Assembly: GCF_000956475.1 (NCBI RefSeq)
Contig: NZ_JYJB01000009.1
Span: 434,001 to 498,000 of the forward strand
DNA from: Microbacterium hydrocarbonoxydans
GTDB taxonomy: Bacteria; Actinomycetota; Actinomycetes; Actinomycetales; Microbacteriaceae
DNA: 64,000 nucleotides
Reading direction: 5' to 3'
Of this stretch, positions 8,601 through 15,714 are shown piece after piece; position 1 is the stretch's first letter, and each line of letters starts with the position of its first letter. The notes beneath the pieces are model-generated. The model was given only the letters and a program-made list of their open reading frames with translations, made no database searches and was not told the origin of the DNA. The position numbers and the translations under genes are program-made.

Positions 8601-9398
8601 TCGGCGTATCTCGACGAGCGGGCGACCTTCATGGGCCAGTGGGGGCTCAAGCCGGGCCGCGGTGAAGACGGCGCCTCGTACGAGCAGCTCGTCGAGTCCG
8701 AGGGGCGGCCGCGTCTTCGGTACTGGCTCGACCGGATCCTCGCGGAGGGGATGCTGGATGCATCCGTCGCCTACGGGTACTTCCCCGTGGTGTCGGAGGG
8801 TGACGACGTGGTGGTGCTGCACCACGGTGACGACCCCGACGGCATCCTGGGCGTTCCTGGACTGCTCGCACCCGACGGCGGTTCGGGTCCTCTCGGCTCC
8901 GAACGCCTGCGCTTCACCTTCCCGCGGCAGCGGCGCGATCGGCACCTGAACCTCGCCGACTTCATCCGCTCGCGCGAGTCGGGTCAGGTCGATGTGCTGC
9001 CCGTGCAGCTCGTCACCGCGGGGGCCGCGATCGACAAGGTCACCGCGAAGCTGTTCGCCGAGAACAGGTACCGCGACTACTACGAGCTCAACGGGCTCGT
9101 GATGCAGCTCACCGAGGCGCTCGCCGAGTTCTGGCACGCTCGCATCCGCTCGGAGCTCGGCTTCTCGGCCGAGGACCCGACCGACACGGCGGGCCTGTTC
9201 AAGCTCGAGTACCGGGGAGCGCGCTTCTCGCTCGGCTACCCGGCGTGCCCCGACATGGAGGACCGCCGCAAGGTCGTCGAGCTGCTGCGCCCCGAGCGCA
9301 TGGGCGTCGAGCTCAGCGAGGAGCTGCAGCTGCACCCCGAGCAGTCGACGGATGCCTTCGTGTTCCACCACCCGGAGGCGAAGTACTTCTCGGTGTGA
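5694..9398 (+). CDS. metH: Cobalamin-dependent methionine synthase
   Basis: 1234 residues, full length for MetH. It transfers the methyl group of 5-methyltetrahydrofolate to homocysteine through methylcobalamin. Domains in order: homocysteine-binding barrel (about 1-325; zinc cysteines in GLNCATGP and VGGCCGTTP), pterin-binding barrel (about 360-650), cobalamin cap and B12 domain (about 660-890; GDVHDIGKN with axial ligand H789), and SAM-binding reactivation domain (about 905-1234; ARFSLGYPACPD near the C-terminus). The linker at about residues 331-360 is encoded by an inserted palindromic repeat (6685-6773) and reads GSLSERSETKRDGD. The mRNA looks leaderless. The nearby ECF transporter could supply B12, but that link is inference. 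Confidence 0.98.
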   Translation: MPTPRHALDIEAFDRPARSQALLDAVQSRVVIADGAMGTMLQQHDLSIEGDFEGLEGCNEILNVTRPDVIGGIHDAYFATGIDAVETNTFGANWSNLSDYGIDDRIHELAEVGARIARERAEAAEATDGRMRWVLGSMGPGTKLPSLGHTTYDHLKQTFALQAEGLIDGGADAFLIETSQDLLQTKAAVNGCRQAIVARGTRLPIFVEVTVETTGTMLMGSEIGAALTALEPLGVDAIGLNCATGPAEMSEHLRHLSKHSTVPIACMPNAGLPVLGANGAHYPLAPVELATAHEQFVREFGLGLVGGCCGTTPEHLAAVVERLEPYRLTPGSLSERSETKRDGDADDLSSPSPALPRSTTREVEIESGVASLYQHVAFDQDASYLAIGERTNANGSKAFREAMLDSRWDDCVEIARNQIRVGAHLLDVCVDYVGRDGVADIREVVSRFASQSTLPLVIDSTEPPVIQAGLELIGGRPVVNSVNYEDGDGPGSRFGRIMPLVKEHGTAVVALTIDEQGQARTTEGKVAIASRLIDELTGEWGMRVEDIIVDALTFPIATGQEETRRDGIETIEAIRQITQKYPGIHTTLGVSNVSFGLNPAARMVLNSVFLHEASEAGLSSGIIDAAKIVPLASLPEEQRKVALDLVWDRREYDADGNVTYDPLSTMLDLFAGVDTAALRDQRAAELAVLPVGQRLERRIIDGEGKGLEEDLDLARAEGKTALGIINDHLLEGMKVVGERFGAGEMQLPFVLQSAEVMKNAVALLEPHMEKSDASGKGTMVIATVRGDVHDIGKNLVDIILTNNGYKVINLGIKQPIADIIAAAEEHDADVIGMSGLLVKSTVVMKENLLELQARGLAKKWPVILGGAALTRAYVEDDLAGMFDGEVRYAKDAFEGLALMEPLVRVARGEDPAEVGLPALKKRIHARGAQLTLTEPENLPARSDVASDNEVPAPPFWGTRIVRGIALADYSAYLDERATFMGQWGLKPGRGEDGASYEQLVESEGRPRLRYWLDRILAEGMLDASVAYGYFPVVSEGDDVVVLHHGDDPDGILGVPGLLAPDGGSGPLGSERLRFTFPRQRRDRHLNLADFIRSRESGQVDVLPVQLVTAGAAIDKVTAKLFAENRYRDYYELNGLVMQLTEALAEFWHARIRSELGFSAEDPTDTAGLFKLEYRGARFSLGYPACPDMEDRRKVVELLRPERMGVELSEELQLHPEQSTDAFVFHHPEAKYFSV
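6685..6773. repeat. In-frame palindromic repeat inside metH
   Basis: The left arm 6685-6717 (core TTGAGCGAGCGAAGCGAGAC) is identical over 33 nt to intergenic sequence 53077-53109. The right arm 6734-6773 is a variant in inverse orientation (TTTCGTCTC ... CTCGCTCGACGACC). Together they form a BIME/REP-like inverted repeat of about 89 nt. It is read through in frame and encodes the linker between the homocysteine and folate domains of MetH. Confidence 0.75.
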
Positions 9399-9420
9399 CC
9401 GCGTGTCGGGTATTCCGCCG

Positions 9421-10545
9421 TCAATCGTCCGAAAGCATCCGCGGAAGGTATCCAAGAGCGTCAAGGCGGCGCACGAGCCGAGGAGCGAGGGGCCCGCTGG
9501 ACAAGACCAGTCGGTAGAATCGAGGTCCTTCATCGGCTTGGGTGAGCAGACCACGCGCGATCAGCGAGCCGATTGCACGGGAGCGTACCGATGGGCTTCC
9601 GGGGAGCGCGCTCTGCAGGTCGCCGGCCTTCACGACGCCCAGCGAAGCGACCAGATTCAACGCTTTTTCTTCCTCGGAGGAGATCACGCCGTCGCGGCGG
9701 AGGTTCCCCAGGGCGGGCCGAATGAGTTCTTCATTGACGTATTCGCTCTTTTCGAACGTGTTGAGACGTGCGAGGTCATCGCGAAGGCCGCGCGCGAAGA
9801 ACGAGATCCAGGTCGTCGTGCCCTGCTCGCTCAGATCATCCGCGGCTTCGAGTGCAGCGATGTACGCTTCACGGTCGTTGCCGAACACGGCCGTGGGATT
9901 GAGCGAGCTGTGGCCGCCGGAGGCGAAGATGGTCCGCCGGAGCATCGCGTAGGTGAACAGACGAGAAACGCGTCCGTTGCCGTTTCGGAATGGGTGGATC
10001 CAGACCAATCGATGATGCGCGAGGGCGACCTGGAGCATCTGCTCGTGCGGTGGACGCTCGGCATTCGCGAAATCAAGAAGCTCGGTCATCTCCGCGTGTA
10101 CGAGCACCCAGGAAGGCGGGGTGTGCGCGGAGTTCGTGATTGCGACGTCGACCTCGCGGTAGCTGCCCGGGTTCGGGTCACCTTCTCTGACGAGGCCCCT
10201 GACGGTGCTCGAGTGGAGTTCGCGGATGAAAGCATGCGTAAGCGGCTGCGCGGGATCCTGGGTGTCGATGAAGCGAGCGGTCGCTGCTATGTTTCGGATC
10301 TCGCGAAGCGAGTCGGATGGCGCTGCGTGATCGATCTGTTCCAGGGCGTCGTAGACCGTTGTATGGTTGCCTTCGATGCGGGCGGAGATGACGCTCATCA
10401 CGGTATCGAAGAGCTGATGCAACTCGACGTAAGTGTCGATCGGGATGTCCCCTGAGCCGATGTAGGAACGCAGGCGTTCCACTTCGAAGAGAGTCGCGAC
10501 GAGGTCGGAACTGAAGTCGAGTCGTGGAAGAGCGTACTTTGTCAT
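9421..10545 (-). CDS. Fic family protein with N-terminal inhibitory motif and altered catalytic motif
   Basis: 374 residues. An N-terminal helix carries the Fic autoinhibition motif (S/T)xxxE(G/N): S54-A-R-I-E58-G59. The Fic core motif is H184-PFRNGNGRVSR195. Canonical Fic AMP-transferases have HxFx(D/E)GNGRxxR, so the metal-coordinating acid is Asn188 here (codon AAC). A winged-helix-like C-terminal part (about 275-374) fits DNA-binding Fic fusions. Family chemistry is transfer of AMP or a related group to protein hydroxyls; this variant may be impaired or specialised. The gene is visibly less GC-rich than its neighbours, with an AT-rich upstream region (10546-10600), suggesting acquisition. 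It converges on metH with a 22-nt gap. Confidence 0.9.
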   Translation of the reverse strand: MTKYALPRLDFSSDLVATLFEVERLRSYIGSGDIPIDTYVELHQLFDTVMSVISARIEGNHTTVYDALEQIDHAAPSDSLREIRNIAATARFIDTQDPAQPLTHAFIRELHSSTVRGLVREGDPNPGSYREVDVAITNSAHTPPSWVLVHAEMTELLDFANAERPPHEQMLQVALAHHRLVWIHPFRNGNGRVSRLFTYAMLRRTIFASGGHSSLNPTAVFGNDREAYIAALEAADDLSEQGTTTWISFFARGLRDDLARLNTFEKSEYVNEELIRPALGNLRRDGVISSEEEKALNLVASLGVVKAGDLQSALPGSPSVRSRAIGSLIARGLLTQADEGPRFYRLVLSSGPLAPRLVRRLDALGYLPRMLSDD

Positions 10546-10639
10546 GGTCTCGCTTTTTGCAGGGGTGAATGTGATTTATTGCACGATAGCAAGATACTTC
10601 CCCAAGATCACGGGAAATGGTGTCGATTGCTTCGGCCTA

Positions 10640-13600
10640 CTATTTGCGGATGGCGGGGGTAGGTACTTGCGGCATCACTGAATCGGCCACGACCGGCTTC
10701 GCACGACGCAGCGCGGCGAGCACGGGGCGCCCGATCAGTACGAGGCCGATGATCGTCGTCGCCGCGCGCAGAGTGTCCCATCCGGCGGTCGATGTGACGA
10801 GCGAGTACAGCAGGAAGCTGCCGAGGTTCTGAGTGATCGGAGCTCCAGGCACGTAGGAGATCGCGGTGCCGCCGCCGATCGCGAAAGGCCAGAACCAGAG
10901 GTTCAGCAGCAGGCCGAAGACATAGGATGCCGCGGCGCCGTAGGCGCAGAGCATGGCGATCTCCGCCCAGCCCCTGACCCGGCGGGGGAGGAGACCGGCT
11001 CCGGCGCCCACCCAGCCGCAGGCGAACATCTGGAACGGCGTCCAGGGGCCGAACCCGCCGAAGACGGTCGACGACAGCAGGATCGTCGAGACGCCGAGCA
11101 GCATCCCGAACCGGGCGCCGAAGGCGCGGCCGGCGAGCACGAGCAGGATGAACACGGCTTCGACTCCGCCGACGCCCGTGCTCGCGATCCGCAGAGCAGT
11201 GCCGATCGCGGCGAGCACACCCAGATAGGCGATGATGTGCGCCGAACGCACCGTCTGATCGAGAGCGGCGATCGCGACGAGCACCGCCACCGGCGCGAGG
11301 GCGAGCGCGACCCAGGGGACGGCCGTGTTCGCCTGCGTCGGCAGGGCGGCAGCGACGAACGGCCAGGTGAACGCGGCGAGGGCGACGATGTTCGCCGCGA
11401 GCAGCGAGAGCGGACCTCCGACTGCCGCCCTCCGGCCGACGACATGCCAGCCGCGGGCGTTGCGCGCCGGTCGTCCGGATGGTCCGAGACCGGCCCCTGC
11501 GTCGTTCCGTCGGGAGGGAGAGGGCGACACGCCGCCGTCGAGGCCTGATTCCTCCGACGGATGGGAATGCTCCCGACGGATGGGCGTCGGAGGCGCGGAT
11601 GCGGATGCCGTGGACTGCACGGAGGAGGACGAGGATGCGGGAGCAGCATCGATGCAGGACTCGTCCGGCAGCTGAAGTGCGAGGTCTGGTGCGGGCGCCA
11701 CGCCGTCCCTCATCCGCAGAACCCGCGCGCCGAGATCCTCCGCGAAGTCGGCATCGTGCGTCGCCATCAGCACGGCAGCGCCCCGATCCGCCGCGTGCCT
11801 CAGCGCCGCACGCACCTGCCCTCTGGCGCGCGCGTCGAGACCGCGGGTCGGCTCGTCGATCATGAGCGCCTCGGGGGAACGCGCGAGCTGCAGCGCGATC
11901 GCCAGACAGCGCCGCTCGCCGAGTGAGAGGTCCCGCGGATGCCGAGGCATCCGCTCCGCGAGGCCGGCGGCGTCGAGACAGAGCAGCGCCGCGAACCGCG
12001 CGGCCGTGGTCGACGCGGAGCGCAGACCCGTACGGCGGGCCGAGCGGTCGGCCCTCGTGCATTCCGCTGCCACGGTGTCACAGGTGAACAGGTTGTCAGA
12101 GGCGTCGGGGACGAGGACAGGGCTGCCCACGACCTCCAGATCGCGAGGAGGGAGGGCGAGCGCGGTGAGAAGCGTGGACTTGCCCGCGCCGTTCGGGCCG
12201 ATCAACGCGGCGATCTCCCCGCGTCCGAGCGAGAGCGATGCATCCGCGACGGCGATGACGCCGCCGACAGCGATGCGGACATGCGATGCTGCGAGGGCGG
12301 CATCCCCGGGTCGCGACCCCGCCGCGTCCTCGGTTCGCCTCTGTGGCGCAGGCTCCGGAGGCATCGGCGGCTGCGCTCGCTCAGCACGGCGCTCGCGCAG
12401 ACCAGCGGTGAGCGAGTACGAGCGCGCCGAAGAGTCGCTCGACGGGCGGGACGCGCCCTGCGGCGTGGCGGACCGCAGCGATGAGCCGTCGATCTCCCAC
12501 CATTCGTCGGCGACCTCGCCGAAGGCGGCGGCCCGATGCTCCGCGACCAGCACGCACAGACCAGCGTCGTGCGCGAGCCGATCGAGAGCGGCGACCACGC
12601 GCACGCGCGCGTGGGCATCCAGATCCGCGAGCGGCTCGTCGATCAGCAGCAGGATCGGGCGCTCGACCACGGCCGCCGCGATCGCGACCATGGTCGCCTC
12701 GCCTGCCGACAGCGTGTGCACCGAGCGGTCACGCAGGTGCGCGATCGTCAGGCGCTCGACGACCTCATCCACGCGTGCGGCGACGATCGCCGAGGCGACT
12801 CCACGCAGCTGCAGCGAGAGTCCGATCTCGTCGCGAACGAACTCGCTGCAGAACGCCTCGCGGGGGTTCTGCAGCACGACCCCGACCAGCCGAGAGGAGT
12901 CGCGCGGCGGGATTCGTCGTCGATCCAGACCCGCCACCTCCACAGCGCCCGTCGACCATCCGCCGTCGACATGGTCGACGAGACCCGCGAGACCGCGCAG
13001 CAGCGTCGATTTGCCCGATCCGGTCGGGCCCGTCACCACGGTCAGCATGCCGGTGCGGAGCGCGAGATGATCGACGGCGAGCACGACGGAGCCGCCGAAG
13101 CCGAAGACCGCGTCGCGCACCGAGACCGGAGCGTCGCACTCCCCGTCGGCGGCGACGCCGCCGAAGCCGCGCAGCTCGAGCCCGTTCGCGACGGCCGCCG
13201 CTCGTTCGAGCGTGCGCTCGAGAACGGGGACCAGCATCCTCGGTCCGGCTTTCTCTCCGCGCAGCCGCTGCGCAGTGTGCACGGTGCGCACCGCCTGGCC
13301 GAGGCTCGGCAGGGTCGACCACGCGACGGCCACAGCCCGGGCGATGCCGCGCAGCGGGCCGCGGCGAGCGAGCCGGCCGAACACCCGCGAGATGTCGAAC
13401 ACGGCGTTCAGCAGGCCGAAGAGCAGGATGACGGCGGCGATCGGGAGCGCCGAGAGGACCGCATCCCACAGGCCGTCGAGCGTCACGGGCCCGAGCAGCG
13501 TCACCCACGAGAAGGGCGCTGGCAGCCGCAGGGCGGCGAGCGGCAGCAGCACCGGGCCGCTGCCGTCTGCGCCGTGGAACAGCACGCGGTAGACGACGCG

Positions 13601-13681
13601 GGCGGCGACGAAGAACGCCGCCAGCCCCGCCGCCGTACGCAGCGGGCCGGGTCTCAGTTGGAGCCGGCCCGCACGGGTCAC
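10640..13681 (-). CDS. Single-chain ECF transporter: EcfT, two ATPases and S component fused
   Basis: 1013 residues with all four ECF modules in one chain. Residues 1-175 are an EcfT/CbiQ-like membrane component ending in coupling helices. The first ABC ATPase has Walker A GPTGSGKST (about 218-226) and the second has GPNGAGKST (495-503, K501) with signature LSLGERR. After a Ser/Pro-rich linker (about 650-745) comes a membrane-embedded S-component-like domain (about 751-1013) with about six helices. ECF systems import vitamins or metals. The partner lipoprotein resembles DUF4430/SCO2322 proteins, so cobalamin is possible but unproven. The GTG start at 13681 overlaps the lipoprotein stop (GTGA); a longer frame would enter that gene. 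Confidence 0.88.
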   Translation of the reverse strand: MTRAGRLQLRPGPLRTAAGLAAFFVAARVVYRVLFHGADGSGPVLLPLAALRLPAPFSWVTLLGPVTLDGLWDAVLSALPIAAVILLFGLLNAVFDISRVFGRLARRGPLRGIARAVAVAWSTLPSLGQAVRTVHTAQRLRGEKAGPRMLVPVLERTLERAAAVANGLELRGFGGVAADGECDAPVSVRDAVFGFGGSVVLAVDHLALRTGMLTVVTGPTGSGKSTLLRGLAGLVDHVDGGWSTGAVEVAGLDRRRIPPRDSSRLVGVVLQNPREAFCSEFVRDEIGLSLQLRGVASAIVAARVDEVVERLTIAHLRDRSVHTLSAGEATMVAIAAAVVERPILLLIDEPLADLDAHARVRVVAALDRLAHDAGLCVLVAEHRAAAFGEVADEWWEIDGSSLRSATPQGASRPSSDSSARSYSLTAGLRERRAERAQPPMPPEPAPQRRTEDAAGSRPGDAALAASHVRIAVGGVIAVADASLSLGRGEIAALIGPNGAGKSTLLTALALPPRDLEVVGSPVLVPDASDNLFTCDTVAAECTRADRSARRTGLRSASTTAARFAALLCLDAAGLAERMPRHPRDLSLGERRCLAIALQLARSPEALMIDEPTRGLDARARGQVRAALRHAADRGAAVLMATHDADFAEDLGARVLRMRDGVAPAPDLALQLPDESCIDAAPASSSSSVQSTASASAPPTPIRREHSHPSEESGLDGGVSPSPSRRNDAGAGLGPSGRPARNARGWHVVGRRAAVGGPLSLLAANIVALAAFTWPFVAAALPTQANTAVPWVALALAPVAVLVAIAALDQTVRSAHIIAYLGVLAAIGTALRIASTGVGGVEAVFILLVLAGRAFGARFGMLLGVSTILLSSTVFGGFGPWTPFQMFACGWVGAGAGLLPRRVRGWAEIAMLCAYGAAASYVFGLLLNLWFWPFAIGGGTAISYVPGAPITQNLGSFLLYSLVTSTAGWDTLRAATTIIGLVLIGRPVLAALRRAKPVVADSVMPQVPTPAIRK

Positions 13682-14226
13682 GAGGTGGGCGAAGCCGGGG
13701 CGCCGTTGACGGTGAACAGCAGCTCGACGCTGTCGCCCGGGTTCAGCTCGAGCGCGGAGAGACCGGTCTGCGCGTAGTCCCACTCGCCGTCGGCCGGCTT
13801 GACCCACAGCCCCCAGTACGCGGCCGCAGGCGGCATGTCGGCGCAGGTCTCGTGGTACGCGGCGCCGTCGTCACCGGTGAGCTCGGTCTCCTCGGCCGGC
13901 ACGCCGTTCACGCGGCAGATCACATCGTCGGGGTAGGTCGTGGTGCCGACCGTCGTGAACCCTGCTTCGGTGACGGCATCCGTCCCGAGGATCGTCTTGT
14001 CGGTGTCGACGCACACGGTGTCCGACGGGTCGTCGGAGATGTCGAGGTCGCCGGTGTCGACCACGACGGTCACGCCGGCGCAGGTGCCGTCGTCGGCTGC
14101 CGCCGAGGAGCTCGCCGTCGAGGTCGGAGCGTCGGAGGCGGTGCTCGGCGAGCACGCGGTGAGGGACAGCGCGAGGAGTGCTGCCGTGGAGAGGGTGAGA
14201 GCGAGGTTACGGGTCGTCGAGGTCAC
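13678..14226 (-). CDS. Lipoprotein of the DUF4430/SCO2322 type, ECF partner
   Basis: 182 residues. The signal peptide ends at lipobox LSLTAC (about residues 20-25), followed by a Ser/Thr/Ala-rich spacer. The C-terminal part (YWGLWVKPADGEWDYAQTG, then ALELNPGDSVEL) matches the DUF4430 pattern that I associate with SCO2322-like and transcobalamin-like modules. A GTG start at 14226 lies 6 nt after TACTGT (14238-14233 on the reverse strand), suggesting a leaderless mRNA. The stop overlaps the GTG of the ECF fusion gene, so the two form one operon. It is probably an extracytoplasmic capture protein for the transporter; the ligand is unknown. Confidence 0.75.
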   Translation of the reverse strand: MTSTTRNLALTLSTAALLALSLTACSPSTASDAPTSTASSSAAADDGTCAGVTVVVDTGDLDISDDPSDTVCVDTDKTILGTDAVTEAGFTTVGTTTYPDDVICRVNGVPAEETELTGDDGAAYHETCADMPPAAAYWGLWVKPADGEWDYAQTGLSALELNPGDSVELLFTVNGAPASPTS

Positions 14227-14278
14227 CGTCCTACAGTACGGAATCGGATGCCGTCGCCCCATTCCGCGGCGTCACAAA

Positions 14279-15292
14279 TCAGACCAGGCGCTTCTGCAGC
14301 TCCGCCACCCGTGCTGTCGCGTGGAAACCGAGCTGCGTGTTCACGGCCAGCATGTGCTCGTTCGACTCCGCGTTGAACGTGTACACCCGGGTGGTTCCCG
14401 GCGACAGCCGCTGCAGCAGCCGGAGGTTCTCGAGCTTGACCCGCAGCCCCAGGCGCCGCCCGCGATCCTCTCGCCGTACGAGCGTGCCCCACTGGTACCC
14501 GTTGCCGTCGTCGATCGACACCACGATCTGCGTGTAGGCGGCGACGCGCCCGTCGCGGTCGAGAGCGACGGTCCCGTACGAGGTGCGACCCTGCCGGACG
14601 ATCAGGTCCTCGTCGTCGCGGAACGCGGCGACGTCGCCAGACGCGGTCTCGATGTCGAGGGCTCCGGTGGGCGCCTCCGTGTCGAGGATCGCATCCAGCG
14701 CCGCCCAGTCGGCGACGAACTCCTCGGGGACTCTGCCCGACCAGCTGCGGATCTCATAGCCCGCGGCCGGGGCCGTGGTCAGGAGCCGGCCGATCATCTC
14801 GTCCGAAACCGGTAGGTCGAGGCGGTTCTGCACGTCGCCGAGGGCGACCTCGTACCCGTGCCGGGCGGCGAACTCCCGTCCGGGTTCGCCGGCACCGTCG
14901 GCGGGGGCTGATGCCGGCCAGAAGATGTCGGCGCGCATGGTCGTGCGCCCCTCACCAGCCGCCTCCTGCTCGATGCGAGCGAGGAGCGCGGAGCCGACGC
15001 CGCGGCGGCGATGCTCGGACGGGACGTTCACGCCGATCCCCGCGACGTGCGTGTTGTCCGTGAGAGACAGGGTGAGCGCTCCCGAGCCGACGACCGCGCC
15101 GTTCTCGAGCGCGACGAAGGCGGTCTTCCGCGTCGTCGCGGAGGGCTGCTGCAGCTCGGTGCGGCTCTCCTCTCGCGACCAGACCACGGCGTCGTCACCC
15201 ATGCCGACGCGTCGCGCGGCGGCATACGCCTCCCACCAGGCGTCGACGGCGGAATCGTCGAACGGGTCGATGCAGGCGATCTCGAAGCTCAT
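14279..15292 (-). CDS. GNAT family N-acetyltransferase (two GNAT domains)
   Basis: 337 residues containing two tandem GNAT folds. The first (about 1-160) has the acetyl-CoA loop in VNVPSEHRRRGVGSALLARI (R/Q-x-x-G-x-G/A type). The second (about 165-337) has LVRREDRGRRLGLRVKLENL. Such double-GNAT proteins, like mycothiol synthase relatives, are common in actinobacteria; the substrate cannot be assigned. TAGCGT (15304-15299, reverse strand) sits 6 nt before the ATG, so the mRNA is probably leaderless. It is divergent from the padR operon. Confidence 0.85.
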   Translation of the reverse strand: MSFEIACIDPFDDSAVDAWWEAYAAARRVGMGDDAVVWSREESRTELQQPSATTRKTAFVALENGAVVGSGALTLSLTDNTHVAGIGVNVPSEHRRRGVGSALLARIEQEAAGEGRTTMRADIFWPASAPADGAGEPGREFAARHGYEVALGDVQNRLDLPVSDEMIGRLLTTAPAAGYEIRSWSGRVPEEFVADWAALDAILDTEAPTGALDIETASGDVAAFRDDEDLIVRQGRTSYGTVALDRDGRVAAYTQIVVSIDDGNGYQWGTLVRREDRGRRLGLRVKLENLRLLQRLSPGTTRVYTFNAESNEHMLAVNTQLGFHATARVAELQKRLV

Positions 15293-15343
15293 GACTCCAC
15301 GCTAGGGCTTCGGGGTCTCTTCTCATCCGCAATCAATGTGTTG

Positions 15344-15373
15344 TTGACGATAGTGTGTGTCACACAGTAATGT
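15344..15373 (+). promoter_or_regulatory. padR promoter with embedded palindromic operator
   Basis: -35 TTGACG (15344-15349), 18-nt spacer, -10 TAATGT (15368-15373). Between the boxes is the perfect palindrome TGTGTG-T-CACACA (15354-15366). The first transcribed base would be at or next to the ATG at 15381, so the mRNA is leaderless. The palindrome is positioned for steric repression, probably by PadR itself. Confidence 0.65.
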
Positions 15374-15380
15374 GATCGAC

Positions 15381-15713
15381 ATGAACGAGATTCTCGACAC
15401 ACACCTGCAGGAGCTGAGACGCGGCACCGTGGTGCTCGCGTGCCTGCAGCTGCTGCGCACTCCGGGCTACGGCTACGGACTGCTCGAAGAGCTCGAGAGC
15501 CGGGGCTTCGCCACCGACGCGAACACTCTCTACCCCCTGCTTCGCCGGCTGGAGAAGCAGGAGTACCTGACCAGCGAGTGGAACACCGACGAGGCCAGGC
15601 CCCGCAAGTTCTATCGCACCTCGGATGCCGGCATCCGCCTCGCCGACACCCTGACCGACGAATGGCGCTCGCTCACCGCAGCGATCGACACCCTCACCGC
15701 AGAGGAGAACTGA
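15381..15713 (+). CDS. PadR family transcriptional regulator
   Basis: 110 residues, the short PadR type. The winged helix includes CLQLLRTPGYGYGLLEELE, DANTLYPLLRRLEKQEYL and RPRKFYRTSDAG, diagnostic of PadR regulators. The ATG at 15381 is preferred over upstream GTGs (15357, 15372) because it falls 7 nt after the -10 box TAATGT and there is no Shine-Dalgarno for any of them. It is followed after 1 nt by the HAAS-type membrane gene, a pairing seen often in Gram-positive bacteria. The palindrome in its promoter suggests autorepression. Confidence 0.92.
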   Translation: MNEILDTHLQELRRGTVVLACLQLLRTPGYGYGLLEELESRGFATDANTLYPLLRRLEKQEYLTSEWNTDEARPRKFYRTSDAGIRLADTLTDEWRSLTAAIDTLTAEEN

Positions 15714-15714
15714 C

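Noticed and set aside
5670..9554. A very long open frame antisense to metH (about 1290 codons)
   Set aside because: It is Arg/Gly/Leu-rich with no family motifs and mirrors the codon pattern of metH; long antisense frames are expected in high-GC DNA. The same applies to long frames antisense to rpoB (36521-40318), rpoC (40257-44210) and the MMPL gene (1628-3595).
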